Part shown: in pieces, positions 17,113-22,748 of the stretch
Position numbering within the stretch: position 1 is the stretch's first letter
How the letters are laid out: each line of letters starts with the position of its first letter
Assembly: GCA_023431215.1 (NCBI GenBank)
Contig: JAEYXR010000020.1
Location: 1 to 22,748 of the forward strand
From: Bacillota bacterium
GTDB taxonomy: Bacteria; Bacillota; Clostridia; Oscillospirales; Ruminococcaceae
Reading direction: 5' to 3'
DNA: 22,748 nucleotides
Notes under the pieces: generated by a model
Database searches by the model: none
What the model was told of the DNA's origin: nothing
What the model saw: only the letters and a program-made list of their open reading frames with translations
Position numbers and translations under genes: made by a program

Positions 17113-17784
17113 GTGGGACTGGAAGATAAAATCGGATATTCATTTCAAAATAAAAAAATATTGCAGCGTGCCCTGACCCATTCCTCTTATTCCAATGAGT
17201 CTAAGGATAAACCGGAGTGCAATGAAAGGATGGAGTTTTTGGGAGATGCGGTACTGTCCCTGGTGGTGTCCGACCACATCTTTCGCCGATTTCATTTGGA
17301 CGAGGGTGATCTGACCAAGATTAGAGCCTCTATCGTTTGCGAAAAATCTCTTTTTAAATTTGCCAATGAAATTAATCTTGGCGAAGAACTGCTTTTAGGA
17401 AAAGGGGAAGAACAAATGGGAGGACGTACTCGTCCCTCCGTGGTTTCGGATGCCTTTGAAGCACTGATTGCTGCCATTTATCTGGATGGTGGCCTAGAGC
17501 CCGCGTCAAAGTTTATTCTTCGCTTTGCAACAGAGGAGCTGGAAGAAACCCGCAAACACGCTTTTGTAGATTATAAAACCATGCTTCAGGAAATTATACA
17601 AAAAAATCCGGAAGAAAAGGTTACTTATGTGCTTACAAAAGAAGAAGGCCCTGACCATGACAAACACTTTGAGGTGGAGGTTCACCTCAATAGCAATGTC
17701 ATTGGCAGGGGCGCTGCACGCAGTAAAAAAGGAGCAGAGCAATTGGCTGCTAAGGAAGCTTTGGAGCTGATGGGGCAAAAGTGA
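17113..17784 (+). CDS. rnc: Ribonuclease III
   Basis: RNase III cuts double-stranded RNA, including 30S rRNA precursors, as a homodimer. The protein is 223 residues. The signature NERMEFLGDAV is at residues 37-47 with E38, E41 and D45, and the second acidic pair D113 and E116 lies in SDAFEALIAAIYLDGG; these are the metal ligands. The C-terminal third (about 150-220) is a double-stranded-RNA-binding domain, ending with GRGAARSKKGAEQLAAKEAL. The start is GTG, with GGGAGG at 17098-17103 nine bases upstream. The stop overlaps the next start (TGATG). The rnc-smc-ftsY neighbourhood is classical in Firmicutes. Confidence 0.97.
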   Translation: MGLEDKIGYSFQNKKILQRALTHSSYSNESKDKPECNERMEFLGDAVLSLVVSDHIFRRFHLDEGDLTKIRASIVCEKSLFKFANEINLGEELLLGKGEEQMGGRTRPSVVSDAFEALIAAIYLDGGLEPASKFILRFATEELEETRKHAFVDYKTMLQEIIQKNPEEKVTYVLTKEEGPDHDKHFEVEVHLNSNVIGRGAARSKKGAEQLAAKEALELMGQK

Positions 17785-18782
17785 TGCACGCCAACATACC
17801 AATTTTTGTGCCTCACGTAGGTTGTCCACATAGCTGTAGCTTTTGTAACCAGCGAGTAATTTCTGGTAAGGTACATGTACCTGATGCACAAGAAACAGCC
17901 GAAATTTGTGCTGATGCATTGCGTCATCTGTCGCAAAAGTATGATAGTGTCGAGATTGCCTTTTTTGGGGGCAGCTTTACTGCAATTTCCCAGGACTTAA
18001 TGATATCTCTGCTGGAGTCTGCCGCAAGGTTTTTGGCCGACAAGCGTGTTTCGGGTATCCGGGTTTCTACCAGACCAGATGCAATAAACAATGAAAAATT
18101 GGATATTTTAAAGTATTATGGCGTTACTGCTATTGAGCTGGGTGCCCAAAGCATGTATAATAAAGTTTTAGAACAAAACCGCAGGGGACATACCGCAGAA
18201 GATGTGGTAATGGCCTCTGCACTTGTGCGTGAATATGGCTTTGAGCTGGGACTTCAAATGATGACAGGACTTTGGGGAAGCAACTCCCAAATGGACTGTG
18301 AAACAGGTAGGCAAATAGCAAAGATAAAGCCGGATACAGTTCGCATCTACCCAACAGTAGTCATCCAAGGCACAGAGCTGGAGCAAAAAATGCAGTCTGG
18401 TGAGTATTTGCCGCAAAGCTTAGAAGAAGCGGTAGAAACGGCAGCGTGGCTTTTGGAGCTGTTTGAGAGTAGCGGTATCCGAGTAATTCGCCTGGGGCTT
18501 CATGCTTCTGAACTGCTGGAAGGAAAAGCGGGAGGCGGTGTGTATCATCCTGCTATGGGTGAATTGAGCAGAAGCAGGATTTATTATAAAAAACTGCTGG
18601 AGCAGCTCAATCAGAGCACTTGCAAGCGTGTAAAGCTCTATGCCTTGCCACAAAAAATATCCCAGATTATAGGCCAGAAACGGTGCAATATAGAAGCATT
18701 ACAACAACAAGGATATCAAATAGAAGTAATTTCCCAACAAGACTTGACAACAGATTATCGACTTCAGGAGGTGTTGGATTGA
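17784..18782 (+). CDS. Elp3-like radical SAM protein of unknown substrate
   Basis: This 332-residue protein has the radical SAM cluster motif C14-x3-C18-x2-C21 (GCPHSCSFC) that holds a 4Fe-4S cluster and cleaves S-adenosylmethionine. FFGGSFTAI matches the SAM-binding GGE-like region, and RIYPTVVIQGTELE resembles the Elp3/COG1243 radical SAM core. It lacks the acetyltransferase domain of true Elp3, so tRNA wobble-uridine acetylation cannot be assumed. The ATG at 17784 overlaps the rnc stop by one base (GTG at 17781 is a poorer alternative adding one residue). Its 3' end overlaps the smc TTG start by four bases. Genes of this kind recur between rnc and smc in Clostridia, but I know of no assigned reaction. 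Confidence 0.88.
   Translation: MHANIPIFVPHVGCPHSCSFCNQRVISGKVHVPDAQETAEICADALRHLSQKYDSVEIAFFGGSFTAISQDLMISLLESAARFLADKRVSGIRVSTRPDAINNEKLDILKYYGVTAIELGAQSMYNKVLEQNRRGHTAEDVVMASALVREYGFELGLQMMTGLWGSNSQMDCETGRQIAKIKPDTVRIYPTVVIQGTELEQKMQSGEYLPQSLEEAVETAAWLLELFESSGIRVIRLGLHASELLEGKAGGGVYHPAMGELSRSRIYYKKLLEQLNQSTCKRVKLYALPQKISQIIGQKRCNIEALQQQGYQIEVISQQDLTTDYRLQEVLD
18766..18773 (+). promoter_or_regulatory. ribosome binding site that places the smc start at TTG
   Basis: AGGAGGTG at 18766-18773 lies inside the radical SAM gene, 7 bases (from GGAGG) before the in-frame TTG at 18779. It is the only start signal near the conserved SMC N-terminus. Confidence 0.8.
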
Positions 18783-21700
18783 AGCTGACAGGCATAGAGC
18801 TGCAAGGCTTTAAATCCTTTGCGGATAGGACTAAGCTGACCTTTGAGGGTGGCATTACCGCAATTGTCGGGCCCAACGGCAGCGGAAAAAGTAACGTTAG
18901 TGATGCTGTAAAATGGGTTTTCGGCGAACAATCAAGTAAGTCTTTACGCGGCACAAAAATGGAGGACGTAATCTTTGGGGGAACCCAGAACAGAAAGCCA
19001 CAGGGTTTTGCCTGGGTTTCGCTGACGATAGACAACAGCGACCGCACCATTGATATTGATAATGATGAGGTTATTATTACCCGTAAGCTGTACCGCAGCG
19101 GAGAGAGTGAATACAAAATAAACAATACCCCTGTACGCTTAAGGGATATTCATGAAATTTTTATGGATACCGGACTTGGCCGAGATGGATATTCTATTAT
19201 TGAACAGGGTAAAATTGCAGAAATTGTCAGTGCCAAAAGCACTCAGCGCCGAGAAATTTTTGAAGAGGCTGCCGGTATTTCAAAATTTCGGTACCGTAAA
19301 AGTGAAGCGGAACGCAGGCTATTACAGGCAGAAGAAAACCTTGTACGCCTGCGTGATATTATGGGGGAGCTGGAGAGCCGTGTAGGGCCGCTGAGAATGC
19401 AGTCTGAAAAAGCACAGCAGTTTTTAGTGCTTGCCCAAGAAAAAAAGACGCTGGAACTCTCTCTTTGGCTTGAAACCTTGGAAAGGTTGCGCAAGCAGAT
19501 TAAAGAGCAGGAGGACAAAATCTTAGTTGCCCGTGCTGACCGCAACTCTACCCAAAGCAGGCTGAATGAGATAGAAGAAGGTATTGACAACCTGACCACC
19601 AAGGTACAGGATTGCGCTGTTTACATAGACCGCAAACGAAATGATATTAAAGTATTAGAAGAGACTCTTGCCAATGCTCAGGTTGAAATTGCTGTAAAGG
19701 AAAATGACATTACACACAATACTGCAGCAATTGAGAACCTGCATCGCGAGCTGGAGGGCAGCACAGTATCTTCCGAAGACATTCATCGGCAAATTGCAAC
19801 AAAGACAGAGCAGCTGACTCAGCAAAAGCTATGGTTAAGCGATCATCAAGATAAGATTGCCGAGTTGCGTCAAAAAATACAGAGTAAACAGGACGAGCAA
19901 AGTACAATCACTGCTCAAATCCGTTCCTTGGAAATGCAGCGTGAAGAGTTTCGCGAAGGCATTGCAAAGGCACGAGTATCCACCGAGACATCTGCATCTC
20001 TGGTGGAGGACACCTTGTCTCGTTTGGAAATTTTACGCCGGCAAAGTATAGAAAAAGATGAGCATCTGCAAAAACTCCGGGAAGAAAAAAAGCACTGCGA
20101 GGAATTTGTTAAGGAGTTGGGAGAAACTATTGAAGGACTTTCCAACACCAAAAATGGGTATGCCTTTAAGCTAAGCGGCAGAGAAGAAAAGATTGCACAG
20201 CTGCTTGAACGTCAAAGAGGATTTGAACGTTCAGCAGGAGAAAAGCTTCAGAAGGCGCAGGTGCTTGCAGACCTGGAAAAAAATATGGAAGGCTTTTCCG
20301 GCAGTGTCAAGGCAGTGATGCGTTATTCTTCTCAGGGTGCTGTACGCGGTGTTATTGGGCCTGTTTCCTCTCTTATTACAGTAGAGAAGGAACATAGCAT
20401 AGCCATAGAAATTGCTCTGGGTGCGGCAATACAGAACATTGTTGTAGAGGATGAAAGCTCTGCCAAACGAGCAATTGCTTTACTGAAAGAAAGTAAGGCA
20501 GGACGCTGTACCTTTATGCCCTTAAGTACCATCCGTGGCAGCAGAATCCATGAGCCTGGTTTAGAAAAACATTTGGGGTATATCGGTATTGCTTCAGAAT
20601 TGGTTTCCTGTGAGGAAAAGTATCGGAGCATCATCGAATACTCTTTGGGTCGCACAGTGATAGCAGACGATATCGACAGTGCCATTGCCATGGGCAAACA
20701 ATGTGGTCATCGTTATCGTATTGTCACTTTGGATGGCCAGGTAGTTAACGCTGGTGGTTCTCTTACCGGTGGTTATGTGGCAAAAAGCGCCACCATTTTA
20801 AGCCGGAAAACCGAAATTGACCGTCTGACAGCCGAGGCACGGGAGTTTACGGCTCAATCAGCCCAGGTTGAAAAGCAGCTAGAGGCATTGCAGCAGGAAG
20901 TGGCGTCGGTAAAGGCACTTCTTGATGGTGTGGAGGCGGAATATAAAACGGCCAATGAAGATTTGATTGGCGCTTCTGCGGAGCAGCGCCGTGTAACCAT
21001 GCTTTTATTGGATGCAGAGCGCCTTAGTGAAGAAGGGCTTAAAGAATTTGATGCGCTGACAGCAAGGGTCGAGGAACTGAAAAGTCAAAAACTAACCTCT
21101 GCCCAGTTGATAGATAAGCTTACCGAAGGCTGTGACCGTATTGCAGCCGAAATGGAGGAAACGGCAGTGCGGCGTACAGAAGTTGCGCAGCAGATTTCAC
21201 AGGACTCCGCAAGGCTTTCTGAAATGCAGATTGCCTATGCTTCTGCACAAAAAGATTTGGAAGCGTTAACAGGTACGTTTGCTGCCTTACAACAGCAAAA
21301 AGAAGGAAATGCAGCCCATTTTGAAAACATAAAGCTTCAGTTGGCAGAGCATACCAGCGAGAATGAACGTATTTCCGGGGAAATTTCGGCTATTCGCAAC
21401 ACGGTGCTGAGCAGCAAAGAGACAGTAGAAAGGTTAAATGCCGAAATACTGACTAAACTAAAAGAACGGGAAGCATGTGAAGGAAAGATAACACAACTTC
21501 GCCAGCAGGAAAAAGAGTTGACATCTCAAAGAGAGGCTGTGGCAGGCGAGCTGGCTCGTTTGGAGGAACGTTTGCTTAGCGTAACAGCCGAAAGCGATAA
21601 TATCTCTAAAAAGATGTGGGATGAATATGAGCTTACTAAGACCGAGGCGGCGGAGCTGGCCATTCCGATTCAGGATGGAACGGCTGCCCAGCGCAGACTG

Positions 21701-22354
21701 ACTGAGCTCAAAAATAAAATCCGTTCATTAGGCTCTGTAAATGTTGCGGCAATTGAAGAGTTTAAAGAAGTATCGGAACGTTATTACTTCTATAAAGACC
21801 AGATTGACGATGTGGAAAAATCAAAAGCTGAGCTCACTCGCATGATTACGGAGTTGTCTGCACAAATGAGCACAATGTTCCTAGACAAGTTTAATCGCAT
21901 CAATCAAAACTTTAACCGTATTTTTGCAGAGCTGTTTGGCGGAGGTAAGGGTGAACTAAGGCTCACTGATGAAGGGGATGTGCTGGAGACAGGCATTGAT
22001 ATCTTTGTTCAGCCGCCGGGTAAAATTATCAAGCACTTAACAGCTCTTTCGGGCGGTGAACAGGCTTTTGTGGCAATCTGCATTTATTTTGCTATTTTAA
22101 AGGTGAGCCCTGCTCCGTTTGTCTTGATAGATGAGATTGAAGCAGCGCTGGATGACGTCAATGTTTCTAAATTTGCTGCCTATTTGCGTAAAATGGCCGA
22201 CAAAACACAATTTATTTCCATTACGCACCGTCGTGGTACCATGGAGGAAGCAGATGTCCTTTACGGCGTTACCATGGAGGAAGAAGGTATATCCAAGCTG
22301 TTGAAGCTCAATGTCAACGAGATGGAGGAAAAACTCCGTATGAAAATTAAATAA
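18779..22354 (+). CDS. smc: Chromosome partition protein SMC
   Basis: SMC dimers, with ScpA and ScpB, extrude DNA loops and organise and segregate the chromosome. From the TTG at 18779 the protein has 1191 residues, matching the usual ~1190, and begins KLTGIELQGFKSFADRT as expected after the initiator Met. The frame is open about 53 codons further upstream, but that part is inside the radical SAM gene. Walker A GPNGSGKS (K37) is at the N-terminus. Long coiled coils cover roughly 170-510 and 680-1020. The hinge lies at about 520-670, ending in GGSLTGG. The C-terminal head has the ABC signature LSGGEQ (S1091) and Walker B with D1118 and E1119. The protein is intact. scpA and scpB are not in this window. 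Confidence 0.97.
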   Translation: MKLTGIELQGFKSFADRTKLTFEGGITAIVGPNGSGKSNVSDAVKWVFGEQSSKSLRGTKMEDVIFGGTQNRKPQGFAWVSLTIDNSDRTIDIDNDEVIITRKLYRSGESEYKINNTPVRLRDIHEIFMDTGLGRDGYSIIEQGKIAEIVSAKSTQRREIFEEAAGISKFRYRKSEAERRLLQAEENLVRLRDIMGELESRVGPLRMQSEKAQQFLVLAQEKKTLELSLWLETLERLRKQIKEQEDKILVARADRNSTQSRLNEIEEGIDNLTTKVQDCAVYIDRKRNDIKVLEETLANAQVEIAVKENDITHNTAAIENLHRELEGSTVSSEDIHRQIATKTEQLTQQKLWLSDHQDKIAELRQKIQSKQDEQSTITAQIRSLEMQREEFREGIAKARVSTETSASLVEDTLSRLEILRRQSIEKDEHLQKLREEKKHCEEFVKELGETIEGLSNTKNGYAFKLSGREEKIAQLLERQRGFERSAGEKLQKAQVLADLEKNMEGFSGSVKAVMRYSSQGAVRGVIGPVSSLITVEKEHSIAIEIALGAAIQNIVVEDESSAKRAIALLKESKAGRCTFMPLSTIRGSRIHEPGLEKHLGYIGIASELVSCEEKYRSIIEYSLGRTVIADDIDSAIAMGKQCGHRYRIVTLDGQVVNAGGSLTGGYVAKSATILSRKTEIDRLTAEAREFTAQSAQVEKQLEALQQEVASVKALLDGVEAEYKTANEDLIGASAEQRRVTMLLLDAERLSEEGLKEFDALTARVEELKSQKLTSAQLIDKLTEGCDRIAAEMEETAVRRTEVAQQISQDSARLSEMQIAYASAQKDLEALTGTFAALQQQKEGNAAHFENIKLQLAEHTSENERISGEISAIRNTVLSSKETVERLNAEILTKLKEREACEGKITQLRQQEKELTSQREAVAGELARLEERLLSVTAESDNISKKMWDEYELTKTEAAELAIPIQDGTAAQRRLTELKNKIRSLGSVNVAAIEEFKEVSERYYFYKDQIDDVEKSKAELTRMITELSAQMSTMFLDKFNRINQNFNRIFAELFGGGKGELRLTDEGDVLETGIDIFVQPPGKIIKHLTALSGGEQAFVAICIYFAILKVSPAPFVLIDEIEAALDDVNVSKFAAYLRKMADKTQFISITHRRGTMEEADVLYGVTMEEEGISKLLKLNVNEMEEKLRMKIK

Positions 22355-22412
22355 TAGTGGATAAAAACTATAATCTGCATAGATTGCAGTATATTTCCTT
22401 GAGGAGGTTCCA

Positions 22413-22748
22413 ATGGGATTCTTTAATTTTTTAACCAAAGGGCTGAAAAAGACCCGTAACAATCTTTCTATTCAAATTGAAGGTATATCCGGTAAGATTA
22501 CTCCGGAAACCCTAGAAGAGCTGGAAGAAATTTTAGTGCTCTCAGATGTAGGGGTAAAAACTGCGGGGCGCATCTGTTCTATGCTTAATGAGCGGGTACG
22601 TGCAAAAAAAGCAGACCCTCAACACCTAAAGGAAAGCCTTAGAGATGTGATTGTGGATATCCTTTCTCCTGATGAGGGTCTGAACTTAAGCGGTAAGCCT
22701 GCTGTTATTTTGATGGTTGGAGTAAACGGTGTGGGTAAAACCAACACC
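22413..22748 (+). CDS. ftsY: Signal recognition particle receptor FtsY, N-terminal part
   Basis: FtsY is the membrane-associated GTPase that receives SRP-bound ribosomes for co-translational insertion. Only the first 112 codons are present; the frame is open at the window edge. The protein begins MGFFNFLTKGLKKTRNNL, an amphipathic membrane-targeting helix without the long acidic A domain of Escherichia coli, followed by the helical N domain (ETLEELEEILVLSDVGV). It then reaches the first GTPase motif, GVNGVGKTNT. The usual motif reads GKTTT, so residue 111 is Asn instead of Thr. GAGGAGG at 22401-22407 precedes the ATG. It lies 58 bases after smc, in the conserved smc-ftsY order. Confidence 0.95.
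   Translation, partial: MGFFNFLTKGLKKTRNNLSIQIEGISGKITPETLEELEEILVLSDVGVKTAGRICSMLNERVRAKKADPQHLKESLRDVIVDILSPDEGLNLSGKPAVILMVGVNGVGKTNT

Noticed and set aside
18620..18778. 53-codon upstream extension of smc
   Set aside because: It overlaps the radical SAM gene, and the SMC family N-terminus begins exactly at the TTG at 18779.
22369..22374. TATAAT between smc and ftsY as a promoter
   Set aside because: No -35 box or extended -10 is present at the right distance, and the region is AT-rich.
22375..22389. CTGCA/TGCAG inverted repeat after smc as a terminator
   Set aside because: The stem is only five bases and there is no T-run; ftsY follows directly.
1..22748. Defence system, mobile element, CRISPR array, prophage or novel gene cluster
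   Set aside because: All coding space is taken by recognisable housekeeping genes on one strand with normal lengths and intact motifs. No repeats, integrase, transposase or cargo-like region was seen.

Overview
The window reads as a piece of a Clostridia chromosome, most likely Oscillospiraceae/Ruminococcaceae-like. The evidence is AddAB rather than RecBCD, strong GGAGG ribosome binding sites, a ferredoxin-linked 2-oxoacid oxidoreductase typical of strict anaerobes, folate-dependent TrmFO, and a plsX / rnc / radical SAM / smc / ftsY order. This placement is inference from gene content; no 16S rRNA or other marker is present. Every supported gene is on the + strand. I see no mobile element, CRISPR array, tRNA or rRNA.

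Layout. (1) 1-1837: the end of a 2-oxoacid:ferredoxin oxidoreductase operon (alpha subunit C-terminus, TPP-binding beta, gamma), closed by a strong terminator at 1862-1895. (2) 2113-8959: addB and addA, overlapping by 8 bases, for the double-strand-break helicase-nuclease. (3) 9069-10467: the translation operon infC-rpmI-rplT, with a near-consensus sigma-A promoter, a structured leader with a terminator-like hairpin, and a closing terminator after rplT. (4) 10502-12518: a SpoU/TrmH-type RNA methyltransferase and dprA. (5) 12566-15965: topA and trmFO, overlapping by 8 bases. (6) 16009-18782: plsX, rnc and an Elp3-like radical SAM protein. (7) 18779-22748: smc, then ftsY cut by the window edge.

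How they work together. AddAB, DprA, TopA and SMC handle DNA ends, incoming single strands, supercoiling and chromosome folding. IF3, L35, L20, the SpoU methyltransferase, TrmFO and RNase III serve ribosome and tRNA production. PlsX feeds phospholipid synthesis and FtsY delivers membrane-protein ribosomes. Several gene pairs overlap at stop and start codons, which suggests translational coupling.

I did not find a previously undescribed system; this is core housekeeping DNA. The observations most worth checking are the apparent AUA start codon of infC, its leader with mutually exclusive pairings, the uncharacterised radical SAM gene locked between rnc and smc, and a palindrome over a possible -10 box upstream of addB.
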